64,000 nucleotides of DNA from Phycisphaeraceae bacterium (GTDB lineage: Bacteria > Planctomycetota > Phycisphaerae > Phycisphaerales > UBA1924): positions 27,429 through 91,428 of the forward strand of contig JACKHA010000010.1 of the NCBI GenBank assembly GCA_020639215.1, read 5' to 3'. The notes under the pieces are model-generated. The model did no database searches. It was not told the origin of the DNA and saw nothing but the letters and a program-made list of their open reading frames with translations. A program made the translations under genes and the position numbers. Numbering within the stretch: the stretch's first letter is position 1; the number at the start of each line of letters is the position of its first letter. Of the stretch, positions 24,389 through 33,243 are shown piece after piece.

Positions 24389-25330
24389 CTACGACCGTCC
24401 CGCCAAAGCACGAGCGCGATCGAGTTGGGCCGCCTCGTAGCGGCGTCGCGTGGTCGGGAAGTCGACGTTCGGCTTCGTGATCGCGAAGACGGCGTGGGCG
24501 GCGAGGTCGCAGATACGGACATCCTGCGGGCGGAAGTCGGGGGAGATCGTGTAAACGACGTCCTGGCGGCTCAGGAGGGGCGCGAGGGCGGGGAGCACCC
24601 ACGGCTTGTCCATGTAGACCGCCCGCTCGATCCACGCCTCGGCGTTTGATTCGGTCACGGTGGGCAGGCGTTCGAGGAACTCCTTTCGGGAGTCCGCGTC
24701 GCCCATGCGGGCGGTGGCGGCGAGCAGGGCGTCGCGAGAAGGCTCGGCGGGGGTCATCAGGGCGACCCACGGGGCGGGGTCGATGTCGGGGGCGAGGCGT
24801 CCGGCGGCAATCGCGATCTGGGGACGGACTTCCTGGTTGCGGACGCGGCGGAAGGCGGCGAGCAGTTCGGGCCCCTTGCCGGCGGGGGGATGGTTGTTGA
24901 GCAAGGCGGCGGCGCGGGAGGCGACTTGGGCGTCGGGGTCCGTGAGGGCCCTGAGTGCTGCGGTCTGGGCGGCCTCCCCGCCGAGGGCGTCGAAGCAGGA
25001 GAGGGCGCCGAGGCGGGCGTCGGGTGATTCATCGTCCATGAGCGACGTGAGGGTGGGCACGGCGTCGTCGCGCATGCGGATGGCGGTGGCGACGGCGTCG
25101 GACTCCCCGCGTCGAATCTGGGCGACGAGCGTGTCGGTGCTCACGGGTGGCTCCTGTCCGGCGGGGTCTGTCGGCGGCGGGGCGTTCGAACGCGGTGGCT
25201 GGACGGGCGGGGCGGTGGGCGGCGGGCTGGGGTTGGCGCTCGGGGCGGGCCCGCAGGCGGCGAGGGTGAGCGCCCCGATGAAGGCTAGAACCAGTTGTTG
25301 GAGTGGATGGCGTTCCGGGCGGTGGCGCAC
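24389..25330 (-). CDS. HEAT-repeat lipoprotein, candidate T6SS immunity protein
   Basis: A ~313-aa exported protein: short basic N-terminus, hydrophobic core (QLVLAFIGALTL), lipobox TLAAC, Pro-rich linker, then alpha-helical HEAT-like repeats (residues ~65-250, for example MRDDAVPTLTSLMDDESPDA and ALTDPDAQVASRAAALLNN). GTG 25,330 gives a normal signal peptide; ATG 25,378 gives a longer N-terminus and also overlaps the protease gene. The gene begins inside the 3' end of the metzincin gene and is last in the VgrG cassette. A periplasm-facing lipoprotein directly after a candidate toxin is the usual form of a T6SS immunity protein. That role is inference; HEAT lipoproteins are also common as independent genes. 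Confidence 0.7.
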   Translation of the reverse strand: MRHRPERHPLQQLVLAFIGALTLAACGPAPSANPSPPPTAPPVQPPRSNAPPPTDPAGQEPPVSTDTLVAQIRRGESDAVATAIRMRDDAVPTLTSLMDDESPDARLGALSCFDALGGEAAQTAALRALTDPDAQVASRAAALLNNHPPAGKGPELLAAFRRVRNQEVRPQIAIAAGRLAPDIDPAPWVALMTPAEPSRDALLAATARMGDADSRKEFLERLPTVTESNAEAWIERAVYMDKPWVLPALAPLLSRQDVVYTISPDFRPQDVRICDLAAHAVFAITKPNVDFPTTRRRYEAAQLDRARALAGRS

Positions 25331-26442
25331 TCGCCGTCGGTGGAGTGGTGGTTGTGATTTTTCATGGTGAGCAGGCATCCTCGGACTCCGTCGCCGTAAC
25401 CCACGTTGTCAAACCGGGGGAGGGCCACGCCGCCTGTGCCCCCGCTCAGCGATGAGAGAGGGTACATGAGCTGGCGCCGGCCGTATGTGTCCCGGACGGG
25501 GCGATCGGCGTTGCGACGCTGGACGTGCTCGAGTCGGAAGAAGTGGCCGACCTCGTGGGCGAGCGTGCGTGAGCTGAACTCATGGTCGCGGGCGGCGCCG
25601 TTCGCGCGTGCGGCGACGATGATGCCTGTGTCGTTGACGCCCCAGTCGTCGGCGGTGCGGCGTGAGACGCCCAGGCCGACGGTGGTGGAGCCGTCGGCAC
25701 CGGGGACGAACTCCTGGATGATGTACCAGTTGATGGACTGGTCGCGTGTGCCGGCGGCCAGGCCCAAGCGTGAGCGTTGGAGCCCGAGGATGCCGCGGAC
25801 GTCTGTGAGCCAGTTGGCGCTCTCGAGATCCATGAAGTTGACGCGGTTGCTGGGCAGTCGTGTGGTGTCGTTGACGGTGGCGCGGACGTTGAAGTCGATG
25901 CCGCAGGGCCGCCAGATGGCGCGGAGGCGCCGGATCATCTGGTCGATGGGCATGGCGGGGACGACGCCGTTTGTTGTGGTGGAGTCGATGCGGACCAGGT
26001 GCGGCGTGAGGGCGACGCGGAGGCGTGAGTGGACGCGGACATCGGCCTGCCCGAGGACGGGGCCGCGCGCGTCGCCGAGGTGGATGTCGATGGCGGCGGT
26101 GCCCGAAGCCTGGCCCTCGACCCAGAGTTCGCCGTCGGGGGCGATGAGGCCGTTGGCGTTTCGAACCGTGAGGACCGCGGGGTCTGAGGAGGTTGCGGCC
26201 AGCGGGACATCGCCATCGATGTCGTCGCGGACGACGCGGACGCGGACCGCGTCGCCGGCGAGAACGCCGAAGGACGGTCCGCGGACGGTGGTGTCGCCCC
26301 AGGGATTGGGGCGGTTCCCTTTGATGTAGCCGCGATCGTCGACCTCGGGGCAGTCGATGTTGGGCAACTGGCCGTGGTTGGCGCGGTTGAACCGGAGCGG
26401 GACGATGATGCGCCATTCGTCGGTGGCGGTGACCTCAACCAT
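25285..26442 (-). CDS. Metzincin-like zinc metalloprotease, candidate VgrG-delivered effector
   Basis: A 385-aa protein without a signal peptide. The N-terminal ~165 residues are beta-rich, with an Ig-like stretch (VLAGDAVRVRVVRDDIDGD; AATSSDPAVLTV). The C-terminal part contains the zinc site HEVGHFFRLEH (residues 296-306: H296, E297, H300, H306) and a Met-turn LMYP about 20 residues later. Both fit metzincin peptidases, except that the usual Gly after the second His is Arg. It starts within the stop region of the preceding peptidoglycan-binding gene (8-nt overlap) and so belongs to the VgrG operon. Lack of a Sec signal plus this position suggests T6SS export. Likely targets are periplasmic proteins or peptides of a rival cell, by inference. 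Confidence 0.8.
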   Translation of the reverse strand: MVEVTATDEWRIIVPLRFNRANHGQLPNIDCPEVDDRGYIKGNRPNPWGDTTVRGPSFGVLAGDAVRVRVVRDDIDGDVPLAATSSDPAVLTVRNANGLIAPDGELWVEGQASGTAAIDIHLGDARGPVLGQADVRVHSRLRVALTPHLVRIDSTTTNGVVPAMPIDQMIRRLRAIWRPCGIDFNVRATVNDTTRLPSNRVNFMDLESANWLTDVRGILGLQRSRLGLAAGTRDQSINWYIIQEFVPGADGSTTVGLGVSRRTADDWGVNDTGIIVAARANGAARDHEFSSRTLAHEVGHFFRLEHVQRRNADRPVRDTYGRRQLMYPLSSLSGGTGGVALPRFDNVGYGDGVRGCLLTMKNHNHHSTDGECATARNAIHSNNWF

Positions 26443-26977
26443 TCTGGGCGCTCCCCCCGACGGCGTCGTTCAACGCGGCCTTGGTGTTGTCGCCGGCGAC
26501 GGAGTCGAAATCGAGGCCGGCGTCGATCTGGAAGTCCTGGATGGCCTTGTCGGTGCGTCGGCCCATCTCTCCGTCGATGCCGTCCTGGGCGTCGCCGGCG
26601 GTGCCGAGTTGGTAGCCGAGTTGGCGGAACCGGCGCTGGAGGCCGACGAGCTGGGTATCGGGTTCGAAGGGGTTCTGGTTGATGTGGAGGTTGTAGCGTG
26701 CGACGGCGTTCCCCTCGTGGAGGAGCTGGAGGACCATCGCGGTGTTGGGGCGGAATGGGACGGCGATCTTTCCGTCGGCCTCGGTGGTGCCACGGAGCAC
26801 GTCGTTTCCGTCGCTGGTGACGCGGTAGGCGAGGCCCTCGATGCCGCGGTCGTCGCCCTCATCGACGCCGGCGGACTTCTGGAGGAAGATCTCGATGGTG
26901 CGGACGTTGAACGTGTTGTGGTTCGACGAGCCGCTGTGCAGGCGAGCGATGGAGTTGAGGATGTCGCGGAGGGTCAT
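26435..26977 (-). CDS. Peptidoglycan-binding-domain protein of the VgrG cassette
   Basis: A 180-aa soluble protein. Residues ~25-105 form a beta-sandwich-like region (FNVRTIEIFLQK; GLAYRVTSDGND; GKIAVPFRP). Residues ~110-170 form a PG_binding_1-type three-helix domain (GLQRRFRQLGYQLG, then DGEMGRRTDKAIQDFQ). The same two-part plan is found in the LysM protein encoded just upstream, so the two are probably paralogues. The start overlaps the previous stop (ATGA). Such proteins next to VgrG genes are thought to act as carriers or adaptors between spike and effector. Binding to cell-wall glycan is known for the domain family, not shown here. Confidence 0.75.
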   Translation of the reverse strand: MTLRDILNSIARLHSGSSNHNTFNVRTIEIFLQKSAGVDEGDDRGIEGLAYRVTSDGNDVLRGTTEADGKIAVPFRPNTAMVLQLLHEGNAVARYNLHINQNPFEPDTQLVGLQRRFRQLGYQLGTAGDAQDGIDGEMGRRTDKAIQDFQIDAGLDFDSVAGDNTKAALNDAVGGSAQNG

Positions 26978-27654
26978 TGGCCGTAGACCTCCTGGAGCTT
27001 GTCGCGGGTCTCCTGGTTGATGGTGCCGGTCTCTTGGAGTTGGGCGGCGGTCTGGAACTTTCGGATGGCGGGCCCGGCGTCGTCGCCGATCTCGTAGCCG
27101 AGCTGGGCGAGGCGCTGGAGGAAGCCGAGTTCGGAGTCGATGGGGTCGAGCTCGCCGAAGTTCAGGGGGAGGATCTGGGTGCTGTGCTCGCCGATGACGT
27201 GGAGTTCGCCGCTGCGGATGGACGGGGGGATCGGGGCTTCGAGGAAGCCGTTGCCATCGGTCGTGCCCTCGATGGTCTGGGAGCCGATCTTGAGTTTGTA
27301 CTTCTGGTTGGCGCGGGCCTGGCCGTCGATCTGGAGGCAGAGCTTGAACTTGGCGGGGACACCCTTGAGGCGGAAGCGGTGGGTCTGCTCCGGCGGTTTG
27401 GAAACTTCTTTCTTCCGCTTCTCGGGGATGTGGACGCGGTCGCCGGGGAGCAGGACGTTGGGGTCTTTGCGGGTCTCCTTGATGGCGGCGTTGCGCTGGT
27501 CGTTCCAGAGGGTCTCCCAGAAGTGCCCGTGCTTGAGGGCGACGCTGCTCATGCAGTCGCCGGGCTGGGCGACGTACTGGCCGTTGCCGACGGGGGACGC
27601 GATCGGCGCGTCGGTGACAGTGACGCTCGGGCCGGGGCGGGACTGAGCAGGCAT
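26974..27654 (-). CDS. LysM and peptidoglycan-binding protein of the VgrG cassette
   Basis: A 226-aa soluble protein. It has an N-terminal LysM module (residues ~26-80: GQYVAQPGDCMSSVALKHG, ending LLPGDRVHIPE), a beta-rich middle (RFRLKGVPAKFKLCLQIDG; TTDGNGFLEAPIPP), and a C-terminal PG_binding_1-type domain (FLQRLAQLGYEIGDDAGPAI, FQTAAQL). LysM is common in T6SS and other contractile-system tube, spike or adaptor proteins, where it need not bind cell wall. ATG 27,654 overlaps the preceding stop in TGATG; GTG 27,657 is an alternative. The gene is translationally coupled on both sides. Confidence 0.8.
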   Translation of the reverse strand: MPAQSRPGPSVTVTDAPIASPVGNGQYVAQPGDCMSSVALKHGHFWETLWNDQRNAAIKETRKDPNVLLPGDRVHIPEKRKKEVSKPPEQTHRFRLKGVPAKFKLCLQIDGQARANQKYKLKIGSQTIEGTTDGNGFLEAPIPPSIRSGELHVIGEHSTQILPLNFGELDPIDSELGFLQRLAQLGYEIGDDAGPAIRKFQTAAQLQETGTINQETRDKLQEVYGQ

Positions 27655-28055
27655 CACGCTTCCTCCCAGGCGGCCTCGTCGAGGGCGACGAAGCTGATGG
27701 AGCAGTCGCCGGTCTCGAAGCCTTCAACGCGAACCTTGCCGTTATGGTCGGTGGAGGATTTGTAGACGCGCCCGTCGGGAACGGTGATCTCGACGAGTTG
27801 TCCGGTCACGGGCTGGTCGTCCTCGTCGACCATCTCGACCTCGATCCAGGTGGTCTCTTTGCCTTCCCATTCCTCGGGCGTGCCCGGGGGCTTGAAGGGC
27901 TGGGCGGGGACCGAGCCGTACTTGCCGGTCTTGGATTCCTTCTGGGCGGCTTTTGCGTCCTCGACGACGCCCGGGTTGGCGTTGTCGGCCTCCTCCGCCT
28001 CGGTTGGGGCGGCTGGCTCGACGAGCGTGCCGGCGGTGCCTTCTTCTTTCTGCAT
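27654..28055 (-). CDS. Small protein with carboxypeptidase-regulatory-like beta-domain, VgrG partner
   Basis: A 133-aa acidic protein. The first ~65 residues are disordered-looking (Glu/Ala/Pro rich). Residues ~68-125 form a single Ig/CarboxypepD_reg-like beta-domain (WIEVEMVDEDDQPVTGQLVE; TDHNGKVRVEGFETGD). It follows vgrG by 59 bp and overlaps the LysM gene. Small domains of this sort often sit between VgrG and effector genes as spike extensions or adaptors. No PAAR motif is present. Role inferred from position. Confidence 0.65.
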   Translation of the reverse strand: MQKEEGTAGTLVEPAAPTEAEEADNANPGVVEDAKAAQKESKTGKYGSVPAQPFKPPGTPEEWEGKETTWIEVEMVDEDDQPVTGQLVEITVPDGRVYKSSTDHNGKVRVEGFETGDCSISFVALDEAAWEEA

Positions 28056-28114
28056 GGCGGTGGTCCGGGTGGGCTTCGATCGAACGGGCGGGAGAGGGTG
28101 CGGGGCCTGGGGTG

Positions 28115-30316
28115 CTAGTTGATCATGACGACGCCGCCGGAGACGGTGAGCTGGCCGTCGCCGTTGACAGTGGTCATGGGCGAGGTGACCTTGGCCTCGG
28201 CGGTTCCCTCGGCGGAGAAGTTGAGCCCGGCGAGGCTGACATCGGAGGCCTGGGCCTCGATGGTGACGCTGGAGGTGCCCGACGACATGGTGATGGCGTC
28301 GAGGGAGGCCAGGATGTCGATGGTGGACTGGTTGGAGACGATCTCGATGGCGCCGTCGGCGTCGAGGGTGATCTTGCCGGGGGTTCGGATCTTGACCCCC
28401 TCGGAGTTGATGGCGATCCAGTTCTCGCCGACGTAGAGCGTGATGTTCGAGTCGGCCTCGATGGCGACGTGGTCGGCCTTGAGGTAGCGCTGATCGGTGA
28501 CGACGGTGGATTGGTTCGCGGTGAACTCCTCGATGACGTCGTCCTCGACCTTGAGCGAGCGTGAGCCGACGGTGTGGAGGGCCTCCTTGCCGCCGACCTT
28601 GAGGTGGCGGTCGGCGCCGATGGCCTCGTGGTGGTGTCGGTCGACCTTCTCGTGGCGGTCGTTCTTGATGTGCTCGAACTTGTCGTTCTCGACGATGAGG
28701 TGGCGGTCGTGCCCGATCCACTCGAAGCGGTCGTTGAGCACGCGGATGTCCAGGTTCTTCTGGGCGTGCATGAAGATCTGCTCTTCGCCGGCCTTGTCTT
28801 CGAAGCGGAACTCGTTGAAGCCCTCGCCGCCCTTTGAGGAGTTGGTCTTGAGGGTGGAGACGGTCTTGAACGCGGGCAGCTCGTAGGGCGGCTTGTTGAC
28901 GGCGTTGTAGACGCGGCCCGTGATGAGCGGGGCGTCCGGGTCGCCCTCGAGGAACGAGACGACGACCTCCTGCCCGATGCGCGGGATGGAGATCATGCCC
29001 CACTGCTTGCCGGCCCAGGCCTGGCTGACGCGGACCCAGCAGGAGGCGGCCTCCTGGGCGCTGATGGCCTTCTCCTCGTCGGCCTTGGACGCGACCCAGC
29101 GGTCCCAGTGGAAGTAGACGCGGACGCGTCCGTGCTCGTCCGGGTCGATCTCCTCGCCCTCCTTGCCGACGACGGTGGCGGTCTGCGGGCCGGGGATGAT
29201 GGGTTTGGGCGTGGTGCGGGGAGGGCGGAACGTGGTGTCCTTGGGGATGGCGCGGACGCGGCAGATGAACAGGTCCTCGCCCTGGGACTCGCCGGACTGG
29301 AAGAGGTCCTGCACGGCACGGATGGACGAGTGGGTGACCAGGTACTCGCGCGGCTGGTCGGGGCGGAGCGCGTTGGTCGGGTCGGTCAGCGCGAAGGTGT
29401 AGCCGGCCTGCATCATGCGGACGTCGCCCTCGGCCGAGGCGATCTCGCTGCGGGCGTGGAGCTCCTGGAGGCGGACCTTGGCCAGGGTCTCGCCCTGGGC
29501 GAACTCCTCGTACTCGGCGGGGTACTCGTACTGCTCGAACTCGGAGAGGTCGTGGCCCTTCGGCGCGGCGAGCTTGGCGGAGATGTCGTCCTTGGGGGTC
29601 TTGAAGTTGAAGTCCTTGACGGTGAAGCCGCCGGACTGGGCCTCCATCTCGACGTCCCAGGATCGGAGGTGCTCGACCTCGCGCTGGAGGTTCTCGGCGG
29701 CGGGGTAGTAGGGGATGGTCTCGTGCCCCGGGACGGGATCGTGGGATGAGGGCGCGTCGGCGAGCACCAGCGTGTGCTTGCCGTCCTCGTGCTTGAAGTA
29801 GTAGTAGATGCCCTCCTGCTCCTGGATGCGGGAGAGGAAGTCGAACACGCTCTCGCGGTACTGGACGCAGTTCTCCCAGGGCTTGTAGGACTCGGCGAGG
29901 CGTCCGTGGTCGAAGTCGGTGGAGATGTGGAGGCGGCAGAGGGTGGCGGCGATCGTGGGGACGTCTTTGTTCTGGAAGATGCGGCAGTCGGTCAGGCGCG
30001 TGAGGAACCAGTACCAGGGGACAAGGGTGGCGCGGTACTCGGTGAACGAGCCGCCGGTGGCGCCCTGGGCGAAACGCGAAACGAGCCCGTTGATGAAGCG
30101 TGGGGGCTGCTCGGGCCCGCGGGCGATGCGGAGGGTGATGTTGGCGCCGAGCATCGCGTTCAGGTCGATGGCGTGGTTCTCGGAGACCAGGTCGAGGTCG
30201 TAGGAGAAGGGGCGGCCCAGGGCCTCGTGGCCCGAGACGGCGCGGACGAGCAGCTCGTCCTCGCCGAGGGGCGTGGCGATCGAGAGCGTGCGCTGGGCCT
30301 GGGTGTAGTTGGGCAT
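28115..30316 (-). CDS. vgrG: Type VI secretion spike protein VgrG
   Basis: A 733-aa cytoplasmic protein that trimerises into the membrane-puncturing spike on the Hcp tube. The gp27-like base domain (residues 1-~380) carries FDFLSRIQEQEGIYYYFKHE. It is followed by the gp5 OB-fold (HGRVRVYFHWDR; CWVRVSQAWAGKQWG; IPRIGQEVVVSFLEGDPDAP; ITGRVYN), the diagnostic VgrG core. A needle of short beta repeats ends in a plain GGVVMIN tail, with no fused toxin domain. The cargo is therefore probably encoded by the following genes. GGAG lies 7 nt before the ATG. It is separated from clpV by 115 bp. Confidence 0.97.
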   Translation of the reverse strand: MPNYTQAQRTLSIATPLGEDELLVRAVSGHEALGRPFSYDLDLVSENHAIDLNAMLGANITLRIARGPEQPPRFINGLVSRFAQGATGGSFTEYRATLVPWYWFLTRLTDCRIFQNKDVPTIAATLCRLHISTDFDHGRLAESYKPWENCVQYRESVFDFLSRIQEQEGIYYYFKHEDGKHTLVLADAPSSHDPVPGHETIPYYPAAENLQREVEHLRSWDVEMEAQSGGFTVKDFNFKTPKDDISAKLAAPKGHDLSEFEQYEYPAEYEEFAQGETLAKVRLQELHARSEIASAEGDVRMMQAGYTFALTDPTNALRPDQPREYLVTHSSIRAVQDLFQSGESQGEDLFICRVRAIPKDTTFRPPRTTPKPIIPGPQTATVVGKEGEEIDPDEHGRVRVYFHWDRWVASKADEEKAISAQEAASCWVRVSQAWAGKQWGMISIPRIGQEVVVSFLEGDPDAPLITGRVYNAVNKPPYELPAFKTVSTLKTNSSKGGEGFNEFRFEDKAGEEQIFMHAQKNLDIRVLNDRFEWIGHDRHLIVENDKFEHIKNDRHEKVDRHHHEAIGADRHLKVGGKEALHTVGSRSLKVEDDVIEEFTANQSTVVTDQRYLKADHVAIEADSNITLYVGENWIAINSEGVKIRTPGKITLDADGAIEIVSNQSTIDILASLDAITMSSGTSSVTIEAQASDVSLAGLNFSAEGTAEAKVTSPMTTVNGDGQLTVSGGVVMIN

Positions 30317-30431
30317 GGTGTGCTCCGTGTCGGGCCGCGCGTGGGCTCACGGGAGAGGCGTCGGACGGGGACCGGCTCCGCCACGCTCCCGGCGGGGACG
30401 GGGGAAAGGCCCCCGACCAAGCCATTGTCCA

Positions 30432-33179
30432 TCACTCGAAGGAATATGAGAAGTCCCCGTCCTTAACCCCAACATGCACCTTCTTGATCTCGCCGCCGGC
30501 CATCATGCGGGAGAGGAACTCGTTGGAGAGTTCGGGGAGCATGGTCTGGGTGAGGATGGCGTCGATGGCGCGGCCGCCGGACTCGACCTCGGTGCAGCGG
30601 GAGGCGATCAGGTCGTAGACCTCCGGTGCGATGACGAGTTCGGCCTTGTGGTTGTGGCGGATGCGCTTGGCGATGCGGCCCAGTTGGAGTTTGGTGATCT
30701 CGCGGATCATCTCGTCGGAGAGGGGGTAGAACGGGATGGTGAACATGCGTCCCAGGAGGGCGGCGGGGAACTTCTGGAGCAGCGGGGCCCGCATGGCCTC
30801 GGTGAGGCTCTTGACGTCCGGGAGCAGCTCCGGGTCCTTGCACATGTTCATGATGAGGTCGGAGCCGACGTTGGTGGTCAGGAGGATGATGGTGTTCTTG
30901 AAGGAAACCTCCGTGCCCTCGGAGTCCTTCATGGTGCCCTTGTCGAAGACCTGGAAGAAGACCTCGTGGATGGAGGGGTGGGCCTTCTCGATCTCGTCCA
31001 GCAACAGGACGGAGTAGGGCTTGCGTCGGATGGCCTCGGTGAGCACGCCGCCGGAGCCGAAGCCGACGTAGCCGGGGGGCGGGCCCATCAAGGTGGCGAC
31101 CTTGTGCTCTTCCTTGTACTCGGACATGTTGATGGTGACGACGTTGTCCTCGCCGCCGTAGAGGGCCTCGGCCAGGGCGAGGGCGGTCTCGGTCTTGCCG
31201 ACGCCGGAGGTCCCGGCAAGCAGGAAGACGCCGATGGGCTTGGAGGGGTTCTCGAGCCCGGCGCGGCTGGTCTGGATGCGCTTGGAGATGGCCTCGAGGG
31301 CGTGGCGCTGGCCGATGATGCGGGCGTTGAGGGTGTCGGCGAGCTTGAGGACGGCCTCGATCTCGTTCTTGACCATCTTGCCGACGGGGATGCCGGTCCA
31401 GTCGGCGACGACCGCGGCGACGGCCTGGGCATCGACGCTGGGGAGGATGAGGGGCGATTCGCCCTGGACGCCCGCGAGCTGGCCCTGAACGGCCTTGAGC
31501 TCGTCGAGCAGTGCGGCGCGGTCGGCGTCGGAGAGCTGCTGGGAGGCGACGGGGTCCTTCTTGGCGGCGGCGGCGGCGGCCTCGGAGGCGGGGGTGCCGG
31601 TCTTTTCGACGGGCTCGGTCTTGCTGGGGCCGCGGAGCTTGTGGCGGATCTCGAGGATCTTCTCGACGAGGTCCTTCTCTTTCTTCCAGTTCTCCTCCAG
31701 GGTGGCGAGGGAGGCCTTCTCGGCGTCCATGCGGGCGTTGACGTCGGCGACGCGGGCGGTGTGGTCGAAGCCGACGGCGGTCTCGCGGGCGAGGATCTCG
31801 AGTTCGGTGGTGAGGGCTTCGATGCGTTTGCGGGTGTCGTCGACCTCGGCGGGGACGGCGTGCTGGCCGACAGCGACACGGGAGCAGGCGGTGTCGAGGA
31901 GGCTGACGGACTTGTCGGGGAGCTGGCGTCCCTGGATGTAGCGGTGGCTGAGGCGGACGGAGGCCTCGATGGCCTCGTCGAGCACCTGGACCTTGTGGTG
32001 CTTTTCGAGCATGTCACCGACCTTGCGCATCATGAGGATGGCCTTGGCCTCGTCGGGCTCCTCGACCTTGACGGTCTGGAAGCGCCGCGTGAGGGCGGGG
32101 TCCTTCTCGATGTGCTTCTTGTACTCGGCCCAGGTGGTGGCGCCGATGGTGCGGAGCGTGCCGCGGGCCAGGGCGGGCTTGAGGAGCTGGGCGGCGTCGC
32201 CGGTACCGGCCGAGCCGCCCGCGCCCATGAGGGTGTGGACCTCGTCGATGAACATGACGATTGGCTTGGGGCTGGCCTGGACCTCCTCGATGACCTGCTT
32301 GAGGCGGTTCTCGAACTCGCCCTTCATGCTGGCGCCGGCCTGGAGGGCGCCCAGGTCGAGCTCGAGCAGGCGGACTTCCTTGAGCGGCGGGGGAACATCG
32401 CCCGAGATGATCTTGTGGGCGAAGCCCTCGACCACAGCCGTCTTTCCGACGCCGGCCTCGCCGACCAGGCACGGGTTGTTCTGGCGTCGGCGCATGAGGA
32501 TGTCGACGACCTGGCGGGTCTCGTCGTCGCGACCGACGATGGGGTCGATCTTCTTGTCGCGGGCCTGCTGGGTGAGGTCCTTGCAGAACTGCTTGATGGC
32601 CTGCTGCTTGCCCATCTGGGCGGGGGCCATGGCGCCGGAGGCCTCGCCCGGGGCGGCCCCGCCGCCGGTGGGCGTGGAGCCGTCCTTGGCGGTGAGTTGG
32701 TCTTCGGGTGAGCCGGCGACGATCTTGGCGAAGTTCTCGCCGAGGGCGTCGGGCTTGATCTTGGCGAACTCGGGGGAGATGCCGGGCAGGACGAGTCGCA
32801 TGTCGCGGGTGGCGAGCCAGGCGTAGACGAGGTGCCCGGTGCGGACGGCGCCCTCGCCGAACTGGAGGGTGGTGTAGAGCCAGGCTTCCTTCACGCCCAG
32901 CAGGAGGGTCTGGGAGAAGTCGGAGATGGAGGTGGCGCCGCGCGGGAGGCGGTCGAGGGCGGCGGTCATGTCGGCGGCGAGGCGCGAGGCGTTGACCTCG
33001 AAGTGCTTGAGGATGCGGTGGGCGTCGGAGTCCTGCAGTTGGAGGATCTGCTGGAGGATGTGCTCGACCTCGACGACGGGGTTGCCGCGGAGTTTGCAGA
33101 ACACGGTGCCGCCCTCGACCGCCTTGTACGCGATGGAGTTGAGCTTGCCGAAGAGGGCTTTGTTGTCGATGCCGGCCAT
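30432..33179 (-). CDS. clpV: T6SS sheath-disassembly ATPase ClpV (TssH)
   Basis: A 915-aa Clp/Hsp100 AAA+ ATPase that extracts contracted TssB/TssC sheath subunits for reuse. Seen: N-terminal Clp_N repeats (residues ~1-150), the first AAA+ module with Walker A GEAGVGKT near residue 243, a coiled-coil middle (~420-540), and a second AAA+ module with GTSGVGKTETALALAEALYGG near 660 and pore loop GPPPGYVGFGSGG. The Ala-rich linker at residues ~160-185 and the spacer PVEKTGTPASEAAAAAA are longer than usual. CGGAGA precedes the ATG. A structured repeat element lies between it and tssG. Confidence 0.96.
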   Translation of the reverse strand: MAGIDNKALFGKLNSIAYKAVEGGTVFCKLRGNPVVEVEHILQQILQLQDSDAHRILKHFEVNASRLAADMTAALDRLPRGATSISDFSQTLLLGVKEAWLYTTLQFGEGAVRTGHLVYAWLATRDMRLVLPGISPEFAKIKPDALGENFAKIVAGSPEDQLTAKDGSTPTGGGAAPGEASGAMAPAQMGKQQAIKQFCKDLTQQARDKKIDPIVGRDDETRQVVDILMRRRQNNPCLVGEAGVGKTAVVEGFAHKIISGDVPPPLKEVRLLELDLGALQAGASMKGEFENRLKQVIEEVQASPKPIVMFIDEVHTLMGAGGSAGTGDAAQLLKPALARGTLRTIGATTWAEYKKHIEKDPALTRRFQTVKVEEPDEAKAILMMRKVGDMLEKHHKVQVLDEAIEASVRLSHRYIQGRQLPDKSVSLLDTACSRVAVGQHAVPAEVDDTRKRIEALTTELEILARETAVGFDHTARVADVNARMDAEKASLATLEENWKKEKDLVEKILEIRHKLRGPSKTEPVEKTGTPASEAAAAAAKKDPVASQQLSDADRAALLDELKAVQGQLAGVQGESPLILPSVDAQAVAAVVADWTGIPVGKMVKNEIEAVLKLADTLNARIIGQRHALEAISKRIQTSRAGLENPSKPIGVFLLAGTSGVGKTETALALAEALYGGEDNVVTINMSEYKEEHKVATLMGPPPGYVGFGSGGVLTEAIRRKPYSVLLLDEIEKAHPSIHEVFFQVFDKGTMKDSEGTEVSFKNTIILLTTNVGSDLIMNMCKDPELLPDVKSLTEAMRAPLLQKFPAALLGRMFTIPFYPLSDEMIREITKLQLGRIAKRIRHNHKAELVIAPEVYDLIASRCTEVESGGRAIDAILTQTMLPELSNEFLSRMMAGGEIKKVHVGVKDGDFSYSFE

Positions 33180-33243
33180 GGGTGGTCTCCGGTTGTTTTG
33201 GATCAAGATACCGGGGGCGGGGGGTGGTTGCTCAGTGGGTCAA

